A stretch of 12,185 bases of DNA from CAYSIX01 sp964431205 (GCA_964431205.1 CAYSIX010000121.1:1-12185), one strand, 5' to 3'. Shown: positions 1-6,873, numbered from the stretch's first letter. The notes: a model not told the origin generated them from the sequence alone. Translations and numbers: made by a program.

Positions 1-1
1 G

Positions 2-1180
2 TCAAGCCGCAACGAGCTCGTCGGCCGGCGAATCGGTCGGGGTCGCCAATCGTTCGGCGATCCACCGCCCGTACTGCTCGATCGCCGGCGGCAGGAGAAA
101 CCCGTCGTGCCCCGCGTCGGTCTGCACCTCGCGGAAGGCGACACGTCGGCCCAGCTCACGCAACGCCCGCACCAGCGCCAGCGATTGCTCGGTCGGGTAC
201 AGCCAGTCGCTCGAGAAGCTGACGATCAGCCAGTCGCACGCGCTCGGACGCAGCGACTCGACGAGCCGCTCGTGCGTTGCGCCCAGGTCGAACAGGTCCA
301 CGGCCAGCGACAGGCGCAGGTAGCTGTTGGCGTCGAAACGCTGGACGAACTTGCAGCCCTGGTGGGCGAGGTAGGAGCCGATGGGGAACAGGCGGTCGAG
401 CCCGGGGGCGACGTGCCCGAGCGTCTCGGCGGGGCGCGCGACCTTGGCCTCGAGGCCGGGGGCGGCGAGGTAGCTCAGGTGCCCGAGCATGCGCGCCAGG
501 GCGAGGCCAACGTCGGGGCCACGGTCCCGGCCGTAGTAGTCGCCCTGGTGGAAGTGCGCATCGGTCTGGATGATGTTGCGGCCCAGCACGTCGAAGGCCA
601 GGGCCTGACTGGTCAGGCGCGGCGCGGTGGCGATGGGCACGCAGTGGCGAACGCGATGGGGGTAATGGACGGCCCAGGCCAGGGCCTGCTGGCCGCCCAT
701 GGACCCGCCGACGACGGCGTGAAGGCGATCGATGCCCAGGCGGTCGAGCAGGCGGGCCTGTACGTCGACCATGTCCTCGACGGTGACCTGGGGAAACCGC
801 AGGCCGTAGGGTTGGCCGGTGCGGGGGTCGATCGAGGCGGGCCCGGTCGTGCCGCGGCAGCCGCCGAGCGCGTTGGAGCCGATCACGAAGTAGCGGTCGG
901 TGTCGATCGGTCTGCCGGGCCCGACCATCGCGTCCCACCAGCCGGGCGCGTCGTCGGGGTCGTGGCGGGCGACGTGAGCGTCGCCGGTCAGCGCGTGGCA
1001 GACGAGCACGGCGTTGGAGCGGTCCCCGTTGAGCCGGCCGTAGGTCTCGTACGCCACGGTCAACTCAGGCAGCGTCTCGCCACGGCGGAGCGTGACCGGC
1101 CCGTCGAAGCGCTCGAAGCGCGTGTGGCTCCGCGGCACGCGGCCCGGCTGAGGCGTGGTGATGGGTGGTGAGGGTTTCAT
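2..1180 (-). CDS. metX: Homoserine O-acyltransferase (MetX), alpha/beta hydrolase
   Basis: The product (392 aa) activates homoserine by O-acylation, probably from acetyl-CoA, making the substrate for MetY in methionine synthesis in the cytosol. The protein has the MetX hallmarks in order: YETYG at about 44-48, GSNALGGCRGTTGP at 101-114, the nucleophile elbow GGSMGG with Ser160, the catalytic Asp in SSDWLYP (Asp325) and the catalytic His in DAGHDG (His358). Length is normal for the family. The start chosen is ATG at 1178-1180 because GGAAAG (1188-1193) lies 7 nt upstream; an in-frame ATG at 1195 would add five residues but has no comparable site. It lies 44 nt downstream of metY on the same strand, so co-transcription is likely. 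The stop codon is only one base from the window edge and the gene is complete. Some MetX enzymes use succinyl-CoA; acetyl is favoured only because of the MetY partner. Confidence 0.95.
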   Translation of the reverse strand: MKPSPPITTPQPGRVPRSHTRFERFDGPVTLRRGETLPELTVAYETYGRLNGDRSNAVLVCHALTGDAHVARHDPDDAPGWWDAMVGPGRPIDTDRYFVIGSNALGGCRGTTGPASIDPRTGQPYGLRFPQVTVEDMVDVQARLLDRLGIDRLHAVVGGSMGGQQALAWAVHYPHRVRHCVPIATAPRLTSQALAFDVLGRNIIQTDAHFHQGDYYGRDRGPDVGLALARMLGHLSYLAAPGLEAKVARPAETLGHVAPGLDRLFPIGSYLAHQGCKFVQRFDANSYLRLSLAVDLFDLGATHERLVESLRPSACDWLIVSFSSDWLYPTEQSLALVRALRELGRRVAFREVQTDAGHDGFLLPPAIEQYGRWIAERLATPTDSPADELVAA

Positions 1181-1224
1181 GGCATGGCTTTCCATCGCGG
1201 TACGGACTCGGGCCCGTCGAGGTT

Positions 1225-2568
1225 TCAGGCCGGCACGGCTTGACGCGTCGCGGCGTGCAGGGCCTGCTCGATGTCGGCAATGATGTCGTCGGCGTCCTCG
1301 ATGCCGACCGACACGCGGATGTACTCCGGCGAAACCCCGGCGCGCTGCCGCTCGTCCTCGGTGAGCTGCTGGTGCGTCGTGGACGCCGGGTGAATCACCA
1401 GCGTCTTGGCGTCGCCGACGTTGGCCAGGTGAGAGCAGAGCCGGACGCTGTTGATGAAGGTCTTGCCGGCGGCGAGCGCGTCGTCGGGGCTGTCGGCACG
1501 GATTCCGAAGCCCAGGATCGCGCCCTGGCCGTCGGGCAGGTAGCGCTTCGCGTTCTCGTAGCTCGGGTGCGATTCGAGGCCGGGGTAGTTCACCCAGGCG
1601 ACGGCCTCGTGCTGTTCGAGGTAGCGCGCGACCTTCAGCGCGTTCTCGCAGTGCCGGGCCATGCGCAGGTGCAGCGTCTCGATCCCCTGGAGAAACAGGA
1701 ACGCGGCGAAGGGGCTCATCGCCGCGCCCGTCTCGCGCAGCCAGTGCGTGCGGGCGTACACGTTGAACGCGACGTTGCCCAGCGGGCGCAGCGCCTCCTC
1801 GAACACCACGCCGTGGTAGCTCGGGTCCGGCTGGCAGAAGTCGGCCCACTTCTCGGGGTCGTCGGCCCAGCGGAAGTGGCCCGAGTCCACGATCGCCCCG
1901 CCGACGTGCAGCCCGTGCCCGCCGAGGAACTTGGTCGTCGAGTACACGTTGATGTCGATGCCGTGCTCGAACGGGCGCAGCAGGTATGGCGTCATCACGG
2001 TGTTGTCGCAGACGACCGGCACGGGCCCGTGCGGCAGCGAATGGGCGGCGTCGGCGATGGCGCGGAAGTCGGGCACGTCGTTCTTGGGGTTGCCGATCGA
2101 TTCGAGGTAGACCAGGCGGGTGTTCTCGTCGGCCAGCTCGTGGATCATCTCGGGTCGATCGGGGTCGAAGAACCGCACCTCCACGCCCATGCGCCGCAGG
2201 GTCGAGGCGAACAGCGTCCACGTCCCGCCGTAGAGCGAGGTGGAGCTGATCAGGTTCTGCCCCGCGCGGCAGAGGGTGAGCACGGCGGCGGAGATCGCGG
2301 CCTGGCCGGAGGCGAAGCACAGGCCCGTCGCCCCGCCGTCGAGCGCGGCCAGGCGGTTTTCCAGCACCTCCACCGTCGGGTTCATCAGGCGGCTGTAGAC
2401 GTTGCCGAACTCCTGCAGGCTGTAGAGCGAGGCGGCGTGGTCGGCGTCGTTGAACACGTAGGAGCTGGTGGCGTAGATCGGCACGGCCCGGGCGTTCGTC
2501 GTCGGGTCCGGGCTGTAGCCGGCGTGCAGCGCCTTGGTGCCAAGTCCATAGCGGTCGGTGGGTTCCAT
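1225..2568 (-). CDS. metY: O-acetylhomoserine sulfhydrylase (MetY), PLP enzyme
   Basis: The product (447 aa) is a Cys/Met-metabolism PLP enzyme that joins O-acetylhomoserine with sulfide to give homocysteine. Visible signatures are TKALHAGY at 11-18, the phosphate-binding YSR of YSRLMNPT (58-65), Asp188 of VCDNT contacting the PLP ring nitrogen, and the Schiff-base lysine Lys213 in YSTTKFLGGHG. The long form with the FEEALRPLG and IHPASTTHQQL segments is typical of MetY rather than MetB or MetC. The ATG at 2566-2568 has a strong AGGAG (2576-2580) 7 nt upstream; frame extension further upstream lacks a site. It is the first gene of the metY-metX pair and is divergent from a TetR gene. The last codons (Gln-Ala-Val) are encoded by bases matching the CACGGCTTGAC repeat seen near 4300, so the C-terminal tail after about residue 437 may be repeat-derived. 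Assignment to OAH rather than O-succinylhomoserine is from family and context. Confidence 0.95.
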   Translation of the reverse strand: MEPTDRYGLGTKALHAGYSPDPTTNARAVPIYATSSYVFNDADHAASLYSLQEFGNVYSRLMNPTVEVLENRLAALDGGATGLCFASGQAAISAAVLTLCRAGQNLISSTSLYGGTWTLFASTLRRMGVEVRFFDPDRPEMIHELADENTRLVYLESIGNPKNDVPDFRAIADAAHSLPHGPVPVVCDNTVMTPYLLRPFEHGIDINVYSTTKFLGGHGLHVGGAIVDSGHFRWADDPEKWADFCQPDPSYHGVVFEEALRPLGNVAFNVYARTHWLRETGAAMSPFAAFLFLQGIETLHLRMARHCENALKVARYLEQHEAVAWVNYPGLESHPSYENAKRYLPDGQGAILGFGIRADSPDDALAAGKTFINSVRLCSHLANVGDAKTLVIHPASTTHQQLTEDERQRAGVSPEYIRVSVGIEDADDIIADIEQALHAATRQAVPA

Positions 2569-2575
2569 GGTCGTT

Positions 2576-2580
2576 CTCCT
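2576..2580 (-). promoter_or_regulatory. metY ribosome binding site
   Basis: AGGAG on the minus strand, 7 nt before the metY ATG. It fixes the start at 2568 against the much longer open frame that continues to about 2826. Confidence 0.8.
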
Positions 2581-2687
2581 CTGAGCTTCAGGGTTTTCAC
2601 CACTGCCGGGCGGGGGCGACGGGCGCCGTCGGACGCCGCGTCGAACCGGAAGTCGGCGAAAACATAGCGTGCGTTCAAGCCCGTGGG

Positions 2688-2729
2688 GGTTGACTCGCGG
2701 TACACCGCAGGGTTTACTAGAGGTCAACC
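2688..2729 (+). promoter_or_regulatory. tetR promoter overlapping putative TetR operator
   Basis: On the plus strand TTGACT (2690-2695) and TTTACT (2713-2718) are separated by 17 bp, a good fit for a sigma-70-type promoter for tetR. The -10 lies inside the 19-bp imperfect palindrome GGTTTACTAGAGGTCAACC (2711-2729; six of seven arm pairs match). A further half-site GGTTGAC (2688-2694) covers the -35, and another GTCAACC occurs at 2806-2812, just inside the tetR coding region. On the minus strand TTGACC (2722-2727) could be a -35 for metY, but the -10 at the right spacing (TGTACC, 2699-2704) is weak. Autoregulation by the TetR protein is typical of the family; binding here, and any effect on metY-metX, is inference. 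Confidence 0.5.
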
Positions 2730-2797
2730 TCTCCGGCGCAACCCGGCAGATCCGGCATCCGCCACCGGTCCCGGCCCCCGCCAAAGGAGACCGCGCG

Positions 2798-3379
2798 ATG
2801 GCGAAGTCAACCCGGCAACGACTCATCGACGCCGCCCACAGCCTCTTCTACCGCAACGGCTTCCAGGCCACCGGGCTCGACCAACTGCTCGCCACCGTCG
2901 GCGTCACCAAGACCACCTTCTACAACCACTTCGAGAGCAAGGACGAGCTGATCCTCGAGGTCCTGCGCGTCAACGACCGCATGTGGCGCGAGCAGTTCGC
3001 CGACATGCTGCGCGAGCACGGCGGGGCGGACCCGCGCGACCAGTTGCTCGCCGTCTTCGACGTGCTCGACCGCTTCATCAACAGCGACGACTACCACGGC
3101 TGCATCTTCATCAACGTCGCCGTCGAGTTCCCCAACCCGCACGATCCGGCGCACGAGGTCGCGATCGAGAACAAGCGCGGCGTGGAGCACATCATCCGCG
3201 ACCTGGCCCGGCGCGCCGGCTGCAACGACCCGGACGCCTTCGCCAAGCAGATGGTCCTGCTGATGGAGGGCACTTACGTCACCAAGCAGGTCACGCTCCA
3301 GCGCGAGAGCGCGCACATCGCCAAGCAGATGGCGCAGATGCTGGTGGAGAAGTACATCCCCAAGCCCGAGCCGGTGTGA
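2798..3379 (+). CDS. TetR/AcrR-family transcriptional regulator
   Basis: A 193-aa one-component repressor. The N-terminal helix-turn-helix (about residues 5-52) is textbook: RQRLIDAAHSLFYRNGFQAT, then a recognition helix region GVTKTTFYNHFESKDEL. The C-terminal half carries YHGCIFINVAVEFPNPHDP (99-117), a signature shared with many TetR regulators of oxidoreductase or efflux genes; it does not reveal the ligand. The start is ATG 2798 with AAAGGAGA (2783-2790) 7 nt upstream; upstream in-frame codons lack a site and overlap the promoter. It is divergent from metY-metX and convergent with rph. Divergently placed TetR proteins usually control the neighbouring gene as well as themselves, so control of methionine synthesis is possible but unproven; the regulated gene could also lie elsewhere. 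Confidence 0.9.
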   Translation: MAKSTRQRLIDAAHSLFYRNGFQATGLDQLLATVGVTKTTFYNHFESKDELILEVLRVNDRMWREQFADMLREHGGADPRDQLLAVFDVLDRFINSDDYHGCIFINVAVEFPNPHDPAHEVAIENKRGVEHIIRDLARRAGCNDPDAFAKQMVLLMEGTYVTKQVTLQRESAHIAKQMAQMLVEKYIPKPEPV

Positions 3380-3395
3380 GGCTCAACAAGGCTGC

Positions 3396-3430
3396 GCCCG
3401 GGGGAACCCGGGCCTGCGCGGCTGCGCCGC
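3396..3430. terminator. Convergent hairpins between tetR and rph
   Basis: In the 93-bp gap between the stop codons of tetR and rph, GCCCGGG (3396-3402) pairs perfectly with CCCGGGC (3407-3413) around a GGAA (GNRA-type) loop. GCGGC (3418-3422) pairs with GCCGC (3426-3430) around TGC. Neither is followed by a clear T-run, so classic intrinsic termination is uncertain; the position suits a bidirectional terminator. Confidence 0.45.
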
Positions 3431-3472
3431 TCCGGCCCGGCTTGGGACTGCGCTGTCGGATTGGTTGTCGCG

Positions 3473-4183
3473 TCAACGACGCAGGGCGTCGCGCTGGATG
3501 CGGATCAATCGCCGGATCCCCTTGCCCGCCAGGTCCAGCATCGCGTCGAGCTGCGCGCGGCTGAACACCCCCGCCTCGCCCGTGCCCTGCACCTCCACGA
3601 ACCGTCCGCGGTGGTTCATCGCCACGTTCAGGTCCACCTCGGCCCGCACGTCCAGCTCGTAGTCCAGGTCCAGATGCGGTTGGCCGTCGATGATCCCCGC
3701 GCTGACCGCGGCCACCGGGCCGAGGATCGGGTCGCGGGCGATGCGGCCCTGCTGCCGCGCCCAGCGCACGGCCATGGCCAGCGCGACGAACGCGCCGGTG
3801 ATCGACGCGGTGCGGGTTCCACCGTCGGCGACCACCACGTCGCAGTCGCAGGTGATCGCGACGCCGGGCATCTTCTCCAGGTCCACCGCGGCGCGCAGCG
3901 TTCGGCCGATGAGGCGCTGGATCTCGGTCCCGCGCGAGTCGGGCCCGCGGCGTTTGCGGTCGGGCGTCGAGCCGGGCAGCATGGCGTACTCGGCGGTGAC
4001 CCAGCCGTGCCTGGGGTTGCCCTGCTCGTCGGTGGGGATCCAGCGCGGCGGCTCGGCCGAGACGCTGGCGGTGCAGAGCACGCGGGTCTGGCCCTGCTCG
4101 ATCATCACCGACCCGGGCGCGGCGGCGGGGAACGGGCGGATCGTCACGGGGCGGAGCTGATCACGTCGGCGGGGCTTGCTCAT
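3473..4183 (-). CDS. rph: Ribonuclease PH
   Basis: A 236-aa phosphorolytic 3'-to-5' exoribonuclease that trims tRNA 3' ends and other RNAs, acting as a hexameric ring in the cytosol. The whole chain aligns by eye with E. coli RNase PH: RRRDQLRPVTI at 5-15, GQTRVLCTASV at 31-41, GWVTAEYAMLPGST at 60-73, RGTEIQRLIGRTLRAAVD at 84-101, DCDVVVADGGTRTASITGA at 113-131 (phosphate-binding GGTR), and the metal/catalytic segment AEVDLNVAMN at 181-190. The segment 42-59 is a few residues longer than in E. coli. The ATG at 4181-4183 has only a weak AAGG (4188-4191) close upstream, but no better start exists. It stands alone: a 327-bp repeat-bearing gap separates it from the dehydratase gene upstream. Confidence 0.95.
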   Translation of the reverse strand: MSKPRRRDQLRPVTIRPFPAAAPGSVMIEQGQTRVLCTASVSAEPPRWIPTDEQGNPRHGWVTAEYAMLPGSTPDRKRRGPDSRGTEIQRLIGRTLRAAVDLEKMPGVAITCDCDVVVADGGTRTASITGAFVALAMAVRWARQQGRIARDPILGPVAAVSAGIIDGQPHLDLDYELDVRAEVDLNVAMNHRGRFVEVQGTGEAGVFSRAQLDAMLDLAGKGIRRLIRIQRDALRR

Positions 4184-4284
4184 GCGGCCTTGTTAGCGGC
4201 AAGCGGCACGCCGAGCAAGGCGGCGGCACCGTCGCGAGCGACCGTGGCACCCGCCGGACACGCCTTAAGACTCGACAAGGGTAT

Positions 4285-4368
4285 GAATCCACGGCTTGTC
4301 TGTTCCCACCGATGCCACGGCTTGACCCCCCCTGGGATGCCACGGCTTGACCGGTAGGTCAAGCCGTG
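4285..4368. repeat. CCACGGCTTGACC repeat cluster with 12-bp perfect hairpin
   Basis: Three direct copies of a CCACGGCTTG core occur at 4289-4298, 4315-4324 and 4340-4349, 25-26 bp apart. The last two share the exact 17-mer GATGCCACGGCTTGACC (4311-4327 and 4336-4352). An inverted copy GGTCAAGCCGTG (4357-4368) pairs perfectly with CACGGCTTGACC (4341-4352) around a GGTA loop, giving a 12-bp stem. This fits a REP-like palindromic element. It also lies downstream of the dehydratase stop, so it could end that transcript. No open frame is supported in 4184-4510; the rest of the gap holds the second hairpin listed separately and a small stem around 4227-4248 in the rph leader. Confidence 0.8.
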
Positions 4369-4432
4369 ACGAACGCACGTTTCGTTCCCGACCGGCGCTC
4401 GACGTGAACACGCACGACCCGCGCCGCCTCGG

Positions 4433-4459
4433 CACGGCTTGGCTTGAAACCAAGCCGTG
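4433..4459. repeat. Second CACGGCTTG inverted repeat (hairpin)
   Basis: CACGGCTTGG (4433-4442) pairs perfectly with CCAAGCCGTG (4450-4459) around a 7-nt loop CTTGAAA, giving a 10-bp stem built from the same core as the cluster at 4285-4368. It is about 50 bp past the dehydratase stop codon on that gene's strand. A smaller stem ACGAA/TTCGT (4369-4373 with 4381-4385) lies between the two large hairpins. Confidence 0.75.
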
Positions 4460-4510
4460 GAATTATCGACTGGCCCAGGAAATACTGCACGGACGTGCCC
4501 GAGTGCGCCT

Positions 4511-6181
4511 TCATCCCGCCACGGCGTGGAGCATCTCGGGCACGGCGTGGCGCAGTGCGTTGACGATCGCCTCGCGGCTGACGCCCTGCCAGGGGTGGGC
4601 CGCCTCGCCGCCGCGGCCGCGAAGCCGGTCGAATGTCGCGATCACCTGCTGCATGTGCGACGGGTCGGGCGGGGCGGTCCGCCAGATGCGGATCGCCTCG
4701 TGCGGCGTGGGCAGCACGTCCTCGCTGTCGTAGGCCAGCTCCTCGTAGAGCTTCTCGCCCGGCCGCACGCCCGTGAAGCGGATCGCCACGTCCACGTTCG
4801 GCTCGAACCCGTGGACGCGCAGGAACCGCTCGGCCAGGTCCACGATGCGGATCGGCTGGCCCATGTCGAGCAGGAACACCTCGCCGCCACGCGCGTCCGC
4901 GTGCGGATGATCGGCCCGGCCGGTGGCGTTTCCGGGTTTCGCCGGTGTCACGTCGTGGGCATCGCCCGGGTCGAAGCTGCCGGCCTGGAGCACCAGCCCC
5001 GCCGCCTCGGGGATCGTCATGAAGTACCGCCGCATGTCCGGGTGCGTGACCGTGATCGGCCCGCCCAGGGCGAGCTGGCTGGTCCAGATCGGCAGCACGC
5101 TGCACGCCGAGCCCAGCACGTTCCCGAACCGCACGACGGAAAACACCGTTTCGCTTCGCCGGTTCAGGTGCTGGATGTACAGCTCGGCCAGCCGCTTGCT
5201 CGCGCCCATGACGGACGTGGGGTTGACGGCTTTATCGGTCGAGATCATGACGAAGCGATCGCAGCCGGCGCGGTCGGCGGCGTCGGCGAGGGCCCGCGTG
5301 CCGTAGAAGTTGTTCTCGACCGCGGCCGCGGGGTGGTCCTCCATCATGGGCACGTGCTTGTGGGCGGCGGCGTGGAAGACGACGGCCGGGCGGTGCCGCG
5401 CCACCAGCTCGCGCGTCGCGGGCGCCAGCGTCACGTCGTGCAGCTCGGCGGAGCGCGGCACGTCGGGGAAGACACGGCCCAGCTCACGGTCGATCTCGAA
5501 CAGGGCGTTCTCGGATCGCTCGACGAGCACGAGCCGGTCGGGCTCGAAGCGTCCGATCATGCGGACCAGCTCGGAGCCGATGGACCCGCCGGCGCCGCTG
5601 ACCAGCACGACGCGGCCGCGGAGGCATCGGCGGATGGCGGACTCGTCGAGGTCGTGCGGGCGTCGTGGGATGAGCAGGGTGGGGTCGACGGCCGCGCCGC
5701 CGGGCGGCCCGCCCGATCGGGTGAAGCTCGTCGCCACGCCGTCGCTGACGGTCCCGCGGGTGGAGATCCGGCCGGCGAGCTGATCGCTGAGCGTGGGCAT
5801 GGCCCGCCAGGTCGCGCCCAGGCGGTCGAGCCGACGGGCGACGTCCTCGCCCTGCCGGGCCATGGCCACGGGCAGGCAGACCAGCACGAGGTCGGGGCGG
5901 TGGGCGTGCACGGCGTCTTCGAGGTCGGCCAGCTCGCCGAGGACGGGGCAGGGGCCGGCGTCGGCGGCGTCGGTCCGCCGAGCCGTGAGCAGGCAACCGA
6001 TCACGCGCGGTGGGCGGTCGGCGGCGTCGAGGGCGTGGCGGAGCTGACGGACGCTCAGCGCGGTGCCGATCAGCAGCGCGGTCGGGCCGTCGCGCTGATC
6101 GGGGGCGGGGCGAGGTCCATCGGCGCGGGGCCGGTGGGCGTCGGGGGTGTCGTCTCGGGCCAGGCGCAGGTTGGTGGTCAC
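4511..6181 (-). CDS. CapD/WbpM-type nucleotide-sugar 4,6-dehydratase, soluble form
   Basis: A 556-aa extended-SDR enzyme of the polysaccharide biosynthesis CapD family, expected to convert a UDP-HexNAc to a 4-keto-6-deoxy sugar for surface glycans. Residues 33-135 look like the small Rossmann domain that precedes the catalytic domain in this family (ALLIGTALSVRQL; PDLVLVCLPVA). The catalytic domain starts with the NAD-binding GAGGSIGSE (196-204) and contains HAAAHKHVPMME (270-281), STDKAVNPTSVMGASKR (314-330) with the Thr315-Asp316-Lys317 triad, and Met325 in place of the usual SDR tyrosine, as in WbpM and PglF. VRPGEKLYEEL follows at 472-482. Unlike typical WbpM (over 600 aa) there is no N-terminal membrane block. 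A His/Asp/Gly-rich stretch at about 404-432 interrupts the usual AG..GGEVFLLDMG join. The start is GTG 6181, the earliest in frame, with no clear ribosome site, so it is uncertain. Exact substrate is not deducible. Confidence 0.88.
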   Translation of the reverse strand: MTTNLRLARDDTPDAHRPRADGPRPAPDQRDGPTALLIGTALSVRQLRHALDAADRPPRVIGCLLTARRTDAADAGPCPVLGELADLEDAVHAHRPDLVLVCLPVAMARQGEDVARRLDRLGATWRAMPTLSDQLAGRISTRGTVSDGVATSFTRSGGPPGGAAVDPTLLIPRRPHDLDESAIRRCLRGRVVLVSGAGGSIGSELVRMIGRFEPDRLVLVERSENALFEIDRELGRVFPDVPRSAELHDVTLAPATRELVARHRPAVVFHAAAHKHVPMMEDHPAAAVENNFYGTRALADAADRAGCDRFVMISTDKAVNPTSVMGASKRLAELYIQHLNRRSETVFSVVRFGNVLGSACSVLPIWTSQLALGGPITVTHPDMRRYFMTIPEAAGLVLQAGSFDPGDAHDVTPAKPGNATGRADHPHADARGGEVFLLDMGQPIRIVDLAERFLRVHGFEPNVDVAIRFTGVRPGEKLYEELAYDSEDVLPTPHEAIRIWRTAPPDPSHMQQVIATFDRLRGRGGEAAHPWQGVSREAIVNALRHAVPEMLHAVAG

Positions 6182-6213
6182 AGGGTCGTTATCGGCCGGG
6201 GCCGTCGCCGCCC

Positions 6214-6243
6214 TGCAATCGTGACGGTTGCAACGGTTTTTTT
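6214..6243. promoter_or_regulatory. Palindrome plus T-tract in divergent dehydratase/PilZ spacer
   Basis: TGCAATCGTGACGGTTGCA (6214-6232) is a 19-bp imperfect palindrome with 7-bp arms (one G-T pair) around GTGAC. A run of seven T (6237-6243) follows on the plus strand. It sits in the 153-bp spacer between two divergent starts, so an operator is as plausible as a terminator-like stem. No convincing -35/-10 pair was found for either gene. Confidence 0.3.
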
Positions 6244-6334
6244 GTCTGTGCCGTCTAAACCGGGCTCATGATCCCGCCGATGCGCGAGGCACGGCCACGG
6301 GGTTCGTGGCCCGGGCCCGGGGAAGGAGCCAGCC

Positions 6335-6721
6335 ATGTCCGAAGCGGTCGAATCGCGCGCCGAAGCCCGTCAGCAGCCGCGCCTGCGCGTCCCGGCGATG
6401 TACACCCTGCTGCGCGTCCGACGCCGCGGCGAGCGACGCTACCGCTGGACCGGCTACATCTACGACATCTCCGTCGCCGGCATGCGCTTCGAGCTCGACG
6501 AGCCGCTCGAGCCCGGCACGGTCGTCGAGGTCCGCGGCATGCTCCCGGGTCAGCACCACACCACCTTCCGCGCCGTCGGCCGCGTCGTCCGCCTGCACAC
6601 CGAGGACGAGGCCGTCGGGCCCCACCGCATGGGCATGAACTTCGACGAGTTCGCCCACGACGGCGACCGCCACCGCCTGGACAACTACCTGCGCGACAGC
6701 GGCCTGCGCCGCGCGGCGTGA
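6335..6721 (+). CDS. Single-domain PilZ protein (c-di-GMP receptor)
   Basis: A 128-aa protein consisting almost only of a PilZ domain, which binds cyclic di-GMP and changes the activity of partner proteins. Both binding motifs are intact: RxxxR as RQQPR (12-16) and DxSxxG as DISVAG (44-49). They are followed by the beta-barrel strands TVVEVRGML, GRVVRL (82-87) and RMGMNF (98-103). The arginine-rich segment 27-38 between the motifs is longer than in minimal PilZ domains. The start is ATG 6335 with GGAAGGAG (6321-6328) 6 nt upstream, a strong site. It is divergent from the dehydratase and upstream of recQ, but a 329-bp repeat-rich gap argues against an operon with recQ. A link to control of exopolysaccharide through the neighbouring dehydratase is attractive but only inferred from position. 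Confidence 0.88.
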   Translation: MSEAVESRAEARQQPRLRVPAMYTLLRVRRRGERRYRWTGYIYDISVAGMRFELDEPLEPGTVVEVRGMLPGQHHTTFRAVGRVVRLHTEDEAVGPHRMGMNFDEFAHDGDRHRLDNYLRDSGLRRAA

Positions 6722-6758
6722 AGACACTGCGGCAAGGCAGAGCCGCGTCGCTTCTTTC

Positions 6759-6811
6759 ATGGACGCCCGGTGATGGCGGTGAGTCCGCGAGCCGCCTTCG
6801 CCGGGATCCAT
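6759..6811. repeat. Imperfect inverted repeat downstream of PilZ gene
   Basis: Three paired blocks nest around a 12-nt loop: ATGGA/TCCAT (6759-6763 with 6807-6811), CCCGG/CCGGG (6766-6770 with 6801-6805) and GGCGG/CCGCC (6775-6779 with 6792-6796), separated by small internal loops. It begins 38 nt after the PilZ stop and may end that transcript, though no T-run follows. Confidence 0.6.
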
Positions 6812-6814
6812 GCG

Positions 6815-6846
6815 GATTGGGCGATTGGGTGATTGGGTGATTGGGT
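6815..6846 (+). repeat. Four tandem GATTGGGY octamers (G-quadruplex pattern)
   Basis: GATTGGGC (6815-6822) is followed by three exact GATTGGGT units (6823-6830, 6831-6838, 6839-6846) and then a degenerate GATCGAGC. The four GGG runs are each spaced by 5 nt, meeting the common G3+N1-7 quadruplex pattern on the plus strand. It lies about 205 nt upstream of the recQ start. Confidence 0.85.
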
Positions 6847-6873
6847 GATCGAGCTCGAGCGCTGCACGCTGCC

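Noticed and set aside
107..1171. Long plus-strand open frame opposite metX
   Set aside because: Composition is a GC-rich antisense shadow (Val/Gly/Ala/Arg) of the clearly homologous metX; no domain motif or ribosome site.
2569..2690. SAM riboswitch in the metY leader
   Set aside because: None of the conserved core motifs of SAM-I, SAM-II or related classes could be seen in the minus-strand leader.
4285..4368. Possible CRISPR array from direct repeats about 25 bp apart
   Set aside because: The shared unit is only 10-17 bp, spacers are 8-16 bp, there are three direct copies plus an inverted one, and no cas gene is present.
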